The notes below the pieces were generated by a model. That model was not told the DNA's origin, did no database searches, and saw nothing but the letters and a program-made list of their open reading frames with translations. Shown here piece by piece: positions 10,892 to 22,967 of a stretch of 64,000 nt of DNA. The translations under genes were made by a program, and so were the position numbers. The number at the start of each line of letters is the position of its first letter. Positions within the stretch are counted from its first letter, which is position 1. The DNA is taken from NCBI GenBank assembly GCA_030035585.1, contig CM057472.1, positions 94,547,601 to 94,611,600 on the forward strand. Reading direction: 5' to 3'. This DNA comes from Dugong dugon. Its lineage: Eukaryota; Chordata; Mammalia; Sirenia; Dugongidae.

Positions 10892-13187
10892 ACGCTTTCT
10901 AACAATTTTTGAGCAATGGGAGCTAGAAGATATGAGGATGTGTTTCCATTCATGAATTGGTATAATGAGCACGGTTGCTATGGGTGGGATAATTTTTTGC
11001 TATATTACAAATTCCAGTTTGTTATAATATAGATTAAGAAGCATATTTTATAAAGTGAATTATCACACATTTTCCAAATGATTTGGGTCATTACTTTACC
11101 AGATACGACTGTCTTATCTTAAATGGGTTTTTTAAAGCATTGATTTTGTTTTGAATTATCTAAAATGTATTCTACGCACTGTGGCTATGAAATTTTGAAG
11201 AGTTACAATCTTGATTGCCTACTCTGGATATGTTTCAGCCAAAGCGGTAAGTTTTACAATTAACTGTAAATATCACCTTTCAGTGGTTTTAATGAACCTA
11301 ATAAAGAAATATGTAATTTTCCTACTCTATGCAGATACTTAGCTATTAGAAAATTAAATTAGGATTAAGCCATATTAACTCTCATTACCTTTTCTGTGTA
11401 ATTGATATATTTGTATAACTTAACACAATAAAACAAAGATATATCAGAATCTACAGAATTTTTGAAATGAACATATATGATATTCTTTACAACTATATTT
11501 CGGATGTGGTAGAAAGAAATTATTCTTTACACTTTGAATACAATGAACCATCCACAGAGAAATTTGGAGTTAAACCTGGATAGACACAGCCTCATTCTAA
11601 CAATGAACTTGGTAGATAGCTAGCACCTTTTCTTTTTTTATAACCTGTGCCCTATTTCATTAAAATGAAGCATGTTATTAAAGAAAAGGGCTAAAGGATG
11701 TGTTGTTAGACCTGTAAACTTTTTATACATGACAGACAATGTAACTAGGAATATCTTTTGAAGATGATGAGAAAAAATATAGTAAGCCCTAGGATCTGCT
11801 TTTTGGAAACATGAGATTTTACTTTGCATGTTACTTTCTGGACAATGCCTATTTTCCTTTGCAAATGTAAACTCCAATATATGTATATTTGAAATTCTAA
11901 ATAAACAGCCTTCAGCTGTATGCCTCCACATTCTTTTCTGGGCAAGCTAAAAGAAACCTTATCTGCAAGCATCTGGACATGCTCAGGGCTTGTCACATTT
12001 GAATTAAGAACTTTGGATGGCATCAACCTTGCTGTCGTTGGTTTTTGACATTTGTATCAGTGTTCATTTAAAATGGGGGCATTTAGACAGTTCCTGGAGG
12101 GGTTTTGAGATCTAAAGAACATTGACGTAACTCAGTGTACATGAAAAGGAAATGTTTCATTGTTTGGTGGTGGTTTTCATGCCAAAAGCTTCCAGATTCT
12201 GAAGACACTGACGCCAGGTTTTCAGAGAATGGGAATTGGTGGAGTGACAAGGAGGTTGGGGAGGAGCAGGATCTCTGGATTTTGGATGCTAAGACCAATG
12301 AAAGCTTGAAGTTCCAAGTTATATTTGCCAAGGATTTAACAGCTACATCTTCTCCCACTGATGGTCTAACTGTGATGGCCCAAGAGAAAGTCTGCCAAAA
12401 AGGAGGGGCAAAGGGATTTCCTTTACTCATAATATATAATATCTCCCAAATGTCTTACAGAAACCTGTAATTAGGAGTTGCCAAAATATTTTAACATCAC
12501 ATTACGGTTCACCCTCACTGACTCCATGTTCATCTGCAGAATATGAAAAATGGAAGCAAAATTGGAGATGGAGGGGGTGAGAAAAAAAATGGCATGAGAA
12601 TGATTGGTCTTAGGTGACAGCAGTGACATTCTCTGGGAAGCTGGTAAAATTCCAATCCTGAATAAAGATAGATTACAGATGAAACCACTCACAGAGAAAT
12701 GAAATAGAAAATATAAGTTAAGCAACTTTTTAAGGAGAAAAGGCAGATTCTTCACTCCTCTTATCTCTTAAGAATGAAAAATTGCACCATCTGCTCCCCA
12801 AACAGTTATTTCATTTTGCTCTGGATTTTTCCTTGGTCTCCTCCCTATGTTTCTCTGAAATTTCAGATTGGCTCTCTTCCTGTGAGTCATATCCTTTCTT
12901 TAAATGTTTCCATATTTCCCCCTTCTCTCTGCAGCTTATGTGTGACTCTTTGTTAAGCATTTCAAAATATTACATGTTATAGTGTCATAATACTTTGCCT
13001 GTATCTAGCACCTTTTATTTTTAGAGCTCAGTGGTCCTCAAGCAAATATTGTCTTTCTAACTAATTTGTTTAAAAACTGATTATTTTTTACAGGTGCAAA
13101 GTTGTATTATAATCTTAAAAAAGAGTAGAATGTCTACAATTGTACAGTGCTTAATCTAACGTAGTATAATTGCAGGACCATTTTAAG
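10892..13187. other. gene-free AT-rich sequence
   Basis: No recognised element. Overlapping ORFs on both strands at about 12083-12470 were examined and have no family signature; conserved splice or start contexts are not evident. Treated as intergenic. Confidence 0.55.
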
Positions 13188-13192
13188 ATACT

Positions 13193-13695
13193 TGTCATAG
13201 TCATCTAGTGCTGCTATAACAGAAATACCACAAGTGGATGGTTTTAATGAAGAGAAGTCTATTTCCTCACAGTTAAAGTAGGCTAAAAGTCCAAATTCAG
13301 GGCATCAGCTCCAGGGGAAGGCTTCCTGTCTCTCCGCCTTCTTATCAGTGTTCCCCTGGACTAGGAGCTTCTCGGCACAGGGACCCCGGTCCAAAGGACG
13401 CTCTCTGCTCCTGGCAGTGCTTTCTTGATGGTAAGAGGTCCCCCATTCTCTGCTTGCTTTCCTTTCCTTTTATCTTTTGAGAGATAAAAGGTGGTGCAGG
13501 CCACACCCCAGGGAAACTCCCTTTACATTGGATCAGGGATGTGACCTGGGTAAAGGTGGTGTTACAATCCCACCCTAATCCTCTTTAACATAAAATTACA
13601 ATCACAAAATGGAGGCCAACCACTCAATTTTGGGAATCATGGCCCAGCCAGATTGACACACACATTTTTTGGGGGACATAATTTAAACCATGACA
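13193..13695 (-). mobile_element. solo LTR, MaLR-like
   Basis: Minus-sense LTR starting 'tgtcatagtcatctagtgctgctataac' and ending 'aatttaaaccatgaca'. It is flanked by a perfect 5-bp target-site duplication, atact, at 13188-13192 and 13696-13700. TG...CA ends and the 5-bp duplication are typical of LTR retrotransposon integration. Confidence 0.88.
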
Positions 13696-13884
13696 ATACT
13701 CTTCAAATTACAACACTTCTTTTATTGTGTCTTTGCTTTCTTCTATAATATTCTACCTGGTATATAAACGTGTGCCTTGAACTAGACTTTAGGGTCATTT
13801 ATTAGTAGTTGTCTTTCACACGTCTCGCTTACTTCTAGCCCATAACCAAATTTTTATAATTTTACATCATCAACAGCTCTCTAA

Positions 13885-14015
13885 GTTTGGCAAACTATGG
13901 CCTGTGGGTCAATTCCCCCCGTCACCTTTTTCTGGTATGAAGTTTTATTAGAACACATCCATACTCATTCATTTATGTATTGTCTATGGCAGAGTTGAGA
14001 AGCAAAAGCACAAGT
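13885..14015 (+). mobile_element. hAT-type DNA transposon fragment
   Basis: 'aagtttggcaaactatggcctgtgggtcaattc' followed by 'gaagttttattagaacacatcc..ctcattcatttatgtattgtctatggc' matches a common placental non-autonomous Charlie-type element. Only part is present. Confidence 0.5.
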
Positions 14016-14170
14016 CTGATCTTACCACGTTCTTATTTACAAACCATCAATGACTCTCTATTTCCCTCAAGATAAAGCTTAACTTTTCAAAAACACTTTG
14101 CAGACTTGAACTAGCCCTTATTACCATTTCTGCCTCTTATCTTTTCCTTCTCCCCAGCAATACATAATCC
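14015..14170 (-). mobile_element. LINE-2 fragment
   Basis: 'atgactctctatttccctcaagataaagcttaac...actttgcagacttgaactagccctta' matches the minus-sense L2 3' region ('ccctcaggataaagtccaaactcc'). Confidence 0.5.
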
Positions 14171-14560
14171 AGGCAAAGTGAACAACTTTACGTTTCGTCG
14201 ATAGTTCATGCTCTACCAGAAAGGACTTGTGACTCTAAAAACTAACTTAGGTGTTCGTTTATGTTCCTCCGTAGAACCTTAGGAAATATGTGCTTTCTTT
14301 TCCATAAACACATCATACTGACTGTGACCTCTTGTCAGCATGTCCTGTATCTTGACTTGTTTATATATAGGTGATTATAGGATGTCTCAAATCCAGCCAC
14401 ATGCTCTTGCCATATGTATAAATGGTATCATACTACGAGACAGATGAAGTTTTCCATGTTATCTATAAGGAAGAAAGACAGATTACCTATTATACTAACT
14501 TCACATTTGCCTTATTAGACTGATCTTATTAGACTTATTAAATACCATTGCCATGGCTTT

Positions 14561-14757
14561 AAAAACCCGTTGCTGTCAAGTAGATTCTGACTTACAGTGA
14601 CCCTATATGACAGAGTAAAACTGCCCCATAGGATTTCCAAGGCTGAACTCTTTATGGAAGCAGACTGCCACATCTTTATCCGGGGGAGCATCTGGCAGGT
14701 TTGAATGGCTGACCTTTTGGTTAGTAGTTGAGTGCTTAACCACTGTACCACCAGAGG
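14561..14757 (-). mobile_element. AfroSINE, long form
   Basis: Minus-sense: 'aaaaacccgttgctgtcaagtag', 'ctttatggaagcagactgccacatcttta' and the head 'gaccttttggttagtagttgagtgcttaaccactgtaccacca'. Confidence 0.92.
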
Positions 14758-15925
14758 TAAAAATAAGTGGAGAGGGTCAAAGAAAAGAAAAACAGCCAAT
14801 GCTTTCATTCAGTTCAGTGTATCTGGATCTCCCAAAGCAATTTGGAAATTGGGATATAATATATTCTTCTTCAATTAAATTGTAAAATTAATAATTTTAA
14901 AATATATATTTATGTTTCCATATAAAATACACTCACATAGTTATTTAAATGGTCTTATTTGCATTAATTCTTTTGGGGACTTTCCTATTATTACTAAAAA
15001 GAACTATATTCCAAGTGATAGATATGCTTTAAACATTTCCAGGAAGAAAATATTAATAATGTATTAATAAACAAATAAAATATTTAGAAATGAGAGAATT
15101 TTAGAGACTTTAGAAGCAAAATACTAGGTGGCAACTATGTGCAGATGAATCCTAGTAAATATCAACATGCTCTTTTCTGCACTGCAGTCCCAAAGGTGGT
15201 CTATCTTTTTGTTGTCTCAGAGTAGCCCATTCCTACAGAAAAGGCTTTTCCAATGGAGTCTATAAATCCATTAGAAATAACACTTGTCTTTTAATCTCAA
15301 CTAAAATATCCATAGGGAGGATGTCAGTGTTCTTTTTTTCTAACTATAACTTCACAGCGTTAGTTTGCAAAGGCAGTTGAATGTGGAATTTTGTGATTCA
15401 CATGAACTACTTGACTTATCCTGAAAAGGAAAGCCCCCCAACTGTTCTTAATGGGTATGTGACTGGAACAAACCATGCTCCTTCTGTTTGAATACATATC
15501 CTGTTACTCCTGCGTAGTGGGATTCACAGTCACCACTAGGCAGGGTTAACTAATGACTGAAATGAAATCCAGTCATTTAAGTAAATCTCAAAGGCTTCCT
15601 GGAGTGAGGTTGGAAAGATGTCACTAAGAGAAGGGCTGAGCTTTATGCTTTTGCAGTGTTTACAGAACCTATAACACAACGGCGTATGATTAATGAGGCT
15701 CTTCATACTATAGGCCAAGCATAGAACTTTGTACTTGTTGTATCTAAAGATCAGCCCTTTACCACTCCCATCAGGCAAGAAATGTAAACCAGAAACTGGT
15801 CATTTCTTCGAGGAGTTGCCCTGGCTTTTATCCTCAAGTAAACTAAGAGATTAAAGAGGAGTCATTCTCATTTTTTAATAAGAGTGACATCTTTACTTTG
15901 GGAAATGCTCTTCCTTTAAATATTA
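14758..15925. other. gene-free AT-rich sequence
   Basis: Very AT-rich around 14830-15120. No gene or recognised repeat. The 80-codon minus ORF near 15536-15778 has no recognisable domain. Confidence 0.55.
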
Positions 15926-15929
15926 TTAC

Positions 15930-16110
15930 ATCTATTATTTCATTCTATGCTTAGAAAATTATGTAAAGCAAAGTAGGCCAGAAATTATTATCATTTTGTG
16001 ACAGATGAGATAGCTGGGGCCTAAGGGAATTAAGTGACCTACCTAAATACTCGGCTAGTTAGGGACGTATTTGATACCAGAACTCAGCCTGATTCTCTTT
16101 TGAAAGACCA
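15930..16110 (-). mobile_element. MIR fragment
   Basis: Minus-sense MIR: 'attattatcattttgtgacagatgagatagctggggcctaagggaattaagtgacctacc..aa' and 'gataccagaactcagcctgattctc'. Confidence 0.75.
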
Positions 16111-17740
16111 TAACATGCAATTCTACTTGAAGGCATCCTAGGTGGCATCAGCATAGAACTTGGTCAATAAGCAACTTTTCCCAATATTTTCAAATCTTGT
16201 CTCTACTCTTTTCCTCAAGCCTCGGAGTAAGGTGAAAAATGAAAAAAAAGTTATTTATATAGATGATAAAATAGTTTTCATTGTGTCAGCTCCTGAAGTT
16301 GATCTCACAACCTTCTGAACTGTGTTTTTCTGTACACTCAGGGCTCACACCTCATTAAATGCCATCACCATCGTCTCTCCTCCATCCTGGAGACTGTTGT
16401 GAATGGGCGATGGATGACTCACGGATTCAGTAGATCTAGTCACAATTCTAACTGCCTTCATTCTATCAACAGTTTCCTGAGGCCTGAAAAACAGGGTCTT
16501 CTTACCTGTAAAGAAGCCATTAAAGAGCACACAAACTCAGTTTTACCAGATCTGATGGCCAAACTCCTGTTTGAGAAAAATGAAGGCAGAACACCAATGA
16601 GGACCTGTTTTCCGGTGAGAACAATGATGTCACTTGTTTGGAAGCTCCTCATGTGAGGATTATAACTCTACAGTTTGGATCCTTTTATATCGTCGGAGGT
16701 AGATGTGTAGATTATTTTTCCTGGACCTTTTCATCAGCAGCACTCAGAGAAGCATGATGACAGCACATTCAAATGTTATAGACATGACCTGCCCTTATTC
16801 AATTTCCTCCTTTATTTTTTTCTGTTTTAGTTAATTTTTTCAGGTAATCATCCTAGTAAAATGACATGTTTTTTTCTGTTCCAAACATTACAGTGTGAAC
16901 CAGAGAAACACCTTTGGTGATTTCTGCTTATTTATTTTCCGGTTGCTCAAAGCTTGGGAGCTGTCATCATTTGAGAAAAGAAAGACTCTTGATCTGAGCT
17001 CCTTGATGGACAAGATGTTGTCTTTATTTTTTTCCCCCCTTTGGCAACTGATACTGTATCTGACTTTCTTCTTAACCCATCTGTCTCATGCTTTCTTGTT
17101 TTGCCAGAAAGAAGAAAAAATTGACATCCTTTCAAAACAGTATTTATATTTCCCTAAATGGACAGAGTCAAAAAGAAGATTCCTGATTGATAGATATCAA
17201 AAGAAATGAAACTGTTCCTTGGATATGTTACAGTTATTCATAATTCTGTTACCATAAATAGAACTTCAAAAATAAAACATTATGTTACCTTATGCCATAG
17301 TAAACAAATGTATCAAAGATAGTAAAAACAAAAGAATCTTTTGGCAAGGGGTCTAGTGAGCAGAGAACTCAATACAAAAGCTGAAAATTGTTTTGCTTAG
17401 TTTATTCATAGACCTTTGAAAATTGTTATTTTTCTTTCATATTTCTAGAAAATGGAGTGAAAAGGACATGCTCCTCTGTTTTTTGTTTGTTTTTTTAACT
17501 TGTGAATTTTATGGACCACAGCAGTAGATTTAATCAGATTGGAAATCACCTGCAGTTCTGAAGAAATAGGTGAACCATGTGATAAATTGTTAAGACTTGC
17601 ATATTAGTTTATTGTTTCTAATACTGTCTATATCCTTTATTTACTATCCTTAAGAAATGTCAAGACCTGTTGGTATTATAAGAGGACCTAACAAGAATTT
17701 TACAAAGATTAAATATTCATAGATAGTAGCATCTTCCCAC
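16111..17740. other. gene-free sequence
   Basis: Mixed composition. ORFs at about 16345-16656 and 16895-17209 overlap on both strands and lack domain motifs. I cannot assign this stretch. Confidence 0.5.
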
Positions 17741-17973
17741 TTAGCTTTTTAAAACATTTTATTGGGATATATTTTGCATATCATACCATTCACCCTTTTC
17801 AAGTGTATGATGCAATGATTTTTTAGTAAATTTACCAAGTTATACATCTATCACAATTAATCAGCTTTAGAGCATTTTCCTCACTCCAATAGGATGCCTC
17901 ATGTACATTTACTGTTAATCCCCATTCTCCCTCCCCATCCTACAAGAAACCACTAATCTGCTTTCTGTCATTA

Positions 17974-18303
17974 CCAGTTGCCATGGAGTCAACCCTGATT
18001 CATGGGGACCCCATGTGTGTCAGAGTAGAACTGCGCTCCATAGGGTTTCAGTGGCTGATTTTTCAGAAGCAGATCACCAGGCCTTTCTTCTGGGGTGCCT
18101 TCCAAACCAAAACCAAACCCATTGCTGTCAAGTCAATTCTGACTCATAGAAACCCTATAGGACAGAGTAGAACTGCCCCACAGAGTTTCCAAGGAGCAGC
18201 CGGTGGATTCGAACTGCCGACCTTTTTTGGTTAGCAGCTGAACTCTTGACCACTGTGGACTCAAACCTCCATCCTTTTGGTCAACAGCTGAGCATATTAA
18301 CCA
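17974..18303 (-). mobile_element. older SINE carrying a nested AfroSINE
   Basis: Outer minus-sense SINE (17974-18100 plus 18257-18303): 'ccagttgccatggagtcaaccctgattcatgg', 'cagaagcagatcaccaggcctttcttc', then after the interruption 'gactcaaacctccatccttttggtcaacagctgagcat'. It is split by the inner copy at 18103-18256. Confidence 0.85.
18103..18256 (-). mobile_element. AfroSINE nested inside an older SINE
   Basis: Short-form minus copy: 'aaaccaaacccattgctgtcaagtc', 'ctataggacagagtagaactgccc' and head 'gccgaccttttttggttagcagc'. It is less diverged than its host SINE. Confidence 0.92.
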
Positions 18304-18669
18304 TTTTCCTCACCCTGGCACTCCTTTCTTTCATTACAGCTTTTCTTTTTTTGCATATTTCGTATAAATTAAATCACACAATATTTGATATTTTTTTCAC
18401 TGTGCATAATATTTTTGAGACTCAGCCATGTAGCATGCATGTGTTCATAGCTTATTCCATTTTATTGCCAAACAGCATTCCATTTTATGCATATACCACA
18501 TTTTGTCTATCCATTCATCAGTTGATGGACATTTATATTGTCTCCAATTTTTGGCTATTATGAATAATGCTTCTAGGAACATTCTTATGAGACTGTGTTG
18601 TGTGGACATGTTTTCATTTCTCTTGCATATATACCTGAGAGTGAAATTGCTGGGTCATATGGTAAATTT

Positions 18670-18825
18670 GGAGCCCTGGTGGTGCAGTGGTTGAGAACTC
18701 GGCTGTTAAAGAAAAGGTTGGCAGTTTGAATCCACCAGCCACACCTTGGAAACCTAATGGGGCAGTTCTACTCTATCCTATAGGGTCACTATGAGTTGGA
18801 ATCAACTCAACGGCAACAAGTTTAG
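18670..18825 (+). mobile_element. AfroSINE with target-site duplication
   Basis: Plus-sense short form: 'gagccctggtggtgcagtggttgag' to 'gttggaatcaactcaacggcaac'. It is flanked by perfect 9-bp copies of ggtaaattt at 18661-18669 and 18826-18834, within the minus-sense L1. Confidence 0.95.
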
Positions 18826-19015
18826 GGTAAATTTATGTTTAACTTGTTGAGAAATTGGCACACCAAAACTTTCCCCAAAGTGGCTGTATTATGTTACATT
18901 CTCACTAACAGTATAGGAGGTTCCAATTTCTCCACATTATTCCCAATGCTTGTTACTGGCCACCTTTTTTATTCTAGTCACTCTACTGGGGGTGATGTGC
19001 TATCTCATTGTGGTT

Positions 19016-19042
19016 TTATTGTTGTTGTTGTTGTTGTTGTTT
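19016..19042 (+). repeat. (GTT)n microsatellite
   Basis: 'ttattgttgttgttgttgtt...' run of about 8 triplets at the edge of the L1 fragment. Confidence 0.95.
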
Positions 19043-19239
19043 TAGTGATGTAGACCCTATCGGAGCAATGAGTTTAACGATGTTGAGACCTCCTGAAGTT
19101 TTATAAGCTTATTTCTATAATTTGCAAAGCTATCTGCTTGGGATAAACATGTGAGAAAGAAGTGTTATATCCAAAGAATCTTTGAATTCATAGACATTTA
19201 GAACATTTTGAAAATACCTTTGATTTTACCCATAGGAAC

Positions 19240-19764
19240 TGTCATGGACTGAATTGTGTCCCCCAGAAAATGTGTGTAGCAACTTGGCTAGGTCATGATT
19301 CCCAGTATTGTATGATTGTGTTATCTCTTGTGATGTTCTTATGTGTTGTAAACTCTACCACTATGATGAGATTATATGTGATCTCCTCATGTGTTGTAAA
19401 TTCTATCACTGTGATGAGGTTATACTGATGAGGTTGACAAGATCAGTGTCTTAATGCAATCTCTTTTGAGATACAAAAGAGAGAAGTGAGCAGAGACACA
19501 TGGGAACTTCATACCACCAAGAAAGCAGTGCTGGGAGCAGAGCACATCCTTTGGACCTGAGGTTCCTGTGAAGAGAAGCTCCCAGACCAAAGGAAGACTG
19601 ATGGCATGGACTTCCCTCCAGAGCCGATGAAGAAAGCATTCCCCTGGAGTTGATGCCCTGAATTTGGACTTGCAGCCTACTGGACTGTGAGAGAATAAAT
19701 TTCTCTTTGTTAAAACCATCCACTTGTGGTATTTCTGTTGGAACAGCACTAGATGACTGAGACA
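19240..19764 (+). mobile_element. solo LTR, MaLR-like
   Basis: Plus-sense LTR starting 'tgtcatggactgaattgtgtccccc' and ending 'gcactagatgactgagaca', with AATAAA polyadenylation signal in 'gagagaataaatttctc' near 19690. A perfect 5-bp duplication ggaac lies at 19235-19239 and 19765-19769. Noncoding. Confidence 0.9.
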
Positions 19765-19829
19765 GGAACAATAATAGATTTTCCTGTTGATGAGAGGATA
19801 AAACATGCAGCAGCAGAGTGACCTAAACC

Positions 19830-19930
19830 CTGGGTGGGTATCTGGAGACCCTGCCACTACTACTAGCTGCTGAACTGATTCTGTGACCTTGAACATGTAG
19901 CTTACACTTAACTCTTTATTGCCCTGTCTT
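19830..19930 (+). mobile_element. MIR fragment
   Basis: 'gctgctgaactgattctgtgaccttgaacatgtagcttacacttaactc' follows the MIR core in plus sense. Confidence 0.5.
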
Positions 19931-20151
19931 GGTGGGTGGGGGGTGGCAAGTTCTCAGATAAAATATTCATTTAGAATGTTTAAGGGATAAAGTTTCTACA
20001 AATAGAAATGTTTTAAAGTCAACTTTGACTTTCTACCAGCTCTGATCTGTCTTTCCAAGAAATAATGATATTGTATCTGCTGCACTTAACAATAATGATC
20101 TAGCACTAGTCCATTTATAAGGCATTCAGGGTAAAGAAGGGGAAACCCTAC

Positions 20152-20565
20152 TGTTATGGATTGAATTGTATCCCCCAAAAATATTTGTTACAGTCTTAAC
20201 TCCTGTACTAGTAATTATGACTTTGTTTGGAAATAAGGAGTTTTCTTTTGTTATGTCAATGAAGTAGAGGTTATTTGTTATGTTAACGAAGTGAGTCCTA
20301 AACCTAATCACTTCTGAGTTGCAAAAGCAGCAGACTAGACACAGATAACACATGGGGGGAAGACAGAAGCCAAGGAATGCCAAGGAAATCCAAGGAACTT
20401 CAAAAACTCCATAGAACTCCTGGAGCTACTGACAAGGAAGGACCCTCCCCTAAGCCCAATGCTCTGAATTAGAACTACTAGCCTCCTAAACTGTGAGAAA
20501 ATAAATTTCTGTTCTTAAAAGCCACTCACTTGTGGTATTTTTTTGTTACAGCAGTACTAATATTT
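20152..20565 (+). mobile_element. solo LTR, MaLR-like, diverged
   Basis: 'tgttatggattgaattgtatcccccaaaaat' through 'gtgagaaaataaatttctgttcttaaaagccactcacttgtggta' and 'ttacagcagtactaat'. Same family as 19240-19764. The 3' edge is eroded and I could not confirm a target-site duplication. Confidence 0.8.
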
Positions 20566-21595
20566 ACGACTCCCACCACATAAACATAAACATTCAGCAG
20601 AATCTTTGAAAATAAAAATAAATAATTCAAGAACAGAACAACTAGGGTCTTTCTACGGTTTGATATTGTATTTGGAAATAACTAGAAATGTCTTCAAAAC
20701 ACCAAGAAAAAGGGGAAAGTTTTTCCAAATCAAGACAATTTAAATTATAATATGACTTCAGAGAAAGGAGTCTCATAGTTCATTGTCAACCTCTAAAAAA
20801 ACTGGTGAGCCAAATTTAACTCCAGCTCCAATACTATTAATAAAGTAATAAAGGCTAAAAATAAAGGCCAAAAATCAAATAATATTAAACTCATTTATAT
20901 TCATGGTAAATAACTCCCCAGTTTATAAGGGATTGTACCAATGGAAATCTTCAAAGGGTCAAACGTCTAGGTCAAAGAGACACAGAGACAGATACAGAAA
21001 CAGAGAAAGAACACTTCGTGGAAAGTGTTGCATTGGGCAGTACTTATGAGGAACTTTTCTTTTAAATATTTTATTATCAAGTTTTAGTATTAATTTTATT
21101 TTTTAAAAATGTATTAAGTAGAGAAAGGGGAGATATGAAATCCAAGTTTTTCCAACTGAGTTAAGTACATGAGATGACTAAATCCAAAAAACTTGAGCAA
21201 TAAAATAATCAAAGAACTAAAAAAAAGTGCAAAATGAAAGAATCATTTGAAAAACTTACTGGTTACCTCTCTTGGTTAAGAAATGGAAGTGTGGAAGAAA
21301 ATTGGTCAATGGCAATTTACTTGAAAAGATTTTTAATGATAAAATAGGAATTCCCTGGGATGGGAAAGATTATTTCTTGAGTAGGTCAAAATTTGACAGC
21401 AAAGTGTAGAACCCAAATATACTGTCCAGAGTAACTTGCAGGATCTAAGCAGCTCTATATTTTTGAAACTCAGAAATTATGTGCAATAAGGTTACCAGAA
21501 AAGCAAGAAAGCAACCAACACAAGCAAAACTCCATCCTTAACGTTATACAGAGTACAACAAATCTTAAATTAAATTGTTTTACAAAGCACAATAA
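20566..21595. other. gene-free AT-rich sequence
   Basis: A-rich stretch with no gene or recognised repeat. Confidence 0.55.
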
Positions 21596-21609
21596 TCACA
21601 TAAATAATG

Positions 21610-21830
21610 ACAATTTACTATTATTTTGAGCTTTGAAATAGCTCTTCTCACTTGATCGTTATGTATCTACCCTGGGAGATTGTTTTGGTTTTACCTCCTT
21701 TATTTGATAGAAGGAAAACCGAGGCTTAAAGCAACTAAGTGATATGCCCGATGTACTGGTATAGACTTGAAGTAAGATCTTTTAAGTCCAAGATCAGGGT
21801 CCTTACAATTACACAGAGCTTGACTGATAA
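21610..21830 (-). mobile_element. MIR fragment
   Basis: Minus-sense: 'gaaggaaaaccgaggcttaaagcaactaagtgatatgcccgatg' and 'aagatcagggtccttacaatta'. Confidence 0.65.
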
Positions 21831-21964
21831 GATATTTGTTCTCAAAATAAGATTCAGTCCTAAAAACCAATTCTACACCTTTAAAATCTTCAATTTTATT
21901 TTTCAGATATTCCATAGACAGTAGGGGAAAATATTCCTTAATTCTAATTCAGAATTGTATGCTG

Positions 21965-22300
21965 TGTTGTTGTTTGGTGCCTTTAAGTCGGTTCCAACTC
22001 ATAGCAACCCTATGTACAACAGAATGGAAACACTGCCCGGTCCTGCACCATCCTCATAATTTGAGCCCATTGTTGAAGCCACTGTGTTAATCCATCTCGA
22101 TGAGGGTCTTCCTCTCTTTTGCTGACCCTCTGTTTTACCAAGCATGATGTCTTTCTCCAAGGACTGATCCCTCCTGATAACATGTCCAAAGTACGTGAGA
22201 TGAAGTCTCGCCATCCTTGCTTTTAGGAGCATTTTGGCTGTATACTTCTTCCGGAACAGATTTGTCCCTTCTTCTGGCAGTCCACCGTATATTCAATTAA
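21965..22300 (-). mobile_element. RTE-type LINE 3' end
   Basis: Minus-sense RTE (BovB-related clade) terminus: 'gttgtttggtgcctttaagtcggttccaac', 'gcccggtcctgcaccatcctcat', 'ccaagcatgatgtctttctccaagg' and 'gataacatgtccaaagta'. On the minus strand it encodes the end of the RTE polyprotein (next entry). Confidence 0.85.
21999..22232 (-). pseudogene. RTE LINE polyprotein C-terminal fragment
   Basis: The minus-strand translation contains YFGHVIRRDQSLEKDIMLGK followed by a KRGRPSSRW motif, a recognisable end of RTE-type reverse transcriptase polyproteins. About 50 residues match; the residues after the RW motif drift into noncoding SINE-like sequence. The endonuclease and RT domains are absent, so this is a 5'-truncated dead copy. 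Confidence 0.82.
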
Positions 22301-22966
22301 ATATAGTTTCTCAGATTAAAATGCCATCTCCCTCTTCTTTAGAACTATAGTTATAGCAGGCTTAGTAACATTTTCTACAATAGCAGCACCTAGATTTGAA
22401 TAAGTCCCTGGGCAAATGTTTCATCTCTTCTTAAAATGGCTTACATATTTATCTCATCCCCACATCCTTTTGAAAAAAGGTACTTCCCTCACTTATTTCT
22501 CCCCGGCGCAGTCAGAGGACGTTTGCTTCAAGTTTTTGCCAGCTTCCCTTTGGAACAGAGAGCAACTGCTTAACAAATGGCACATTTATGTAAGAGGAAA
22601 TCTCCATGGTTTAACGTGCTTTTGTTTCCTGTCAGTATGTACCTTCTGTTTTTGTTCACGCATAATCATCTTGTAACCCGCATGGAAAGGCAAAGAAACC
22701 AAGGTTTCAGGAAATGGATATCCAAGCAATTACTTCCACACTGATTTTCTAATTCTTGCCCAAAAGTGCTTTCCATGAACCATGGGGACTTGGGAAGCGG
22801 AAGCTGCTGTATGCAGAAGGCTGGATATAAAAATAATACCACAAAGTCCCCTATGAAATCAGTACATTGTCAAAAGAGCTTCACCATCCCCTTCCCTCTG
22901 TAGGGAAGGGTGACGCCTTCCCAATAGAGAGAACTTCTTTTAGAGTTCTAAAATACTTTGTATATG
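22300..22966. other. gene-free sequence
   Basis: No recognised repeat or gene. Small ORF at 22416-22676 shows no domain. Confidence 0.5.
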
Positions 22967-22967
22967 T

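Larger units (their letters stand above)
17745..19015 (-). mobile_element. LINE-1 3' region (old L1M-type), interrupted by three SINEs
   Basis: Read in plus sense the fragment runs 'ttcacccttttcaagtgtatgatgcaatgat', 'ccactaatctgctttctgtca', 'ccacattttgtctatccattcatcagttgatggacat', 'gagtgaaattgctgggtcatatgg' and 'ctcattgtggttt', which is the antisense of an old L1 3' end. SINEs at 17974-18303 (nested pair) and 18670-18825 split it. Short ORFs here, such as 18246-18563, are antisense L1 shadows. Confidence 0.85.

Noticed and set aside
12083..12470. Overlapping ORFs of 115 (minus) and 111 (plus) codons
   Set aside because: Both strands open at the same place, no known motifs, and no clear splice or promoter context.
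19420..19896. Minus-strand ORF of 158 codons
   Set aside because: Runs antisense through a solo LTR and its flank.
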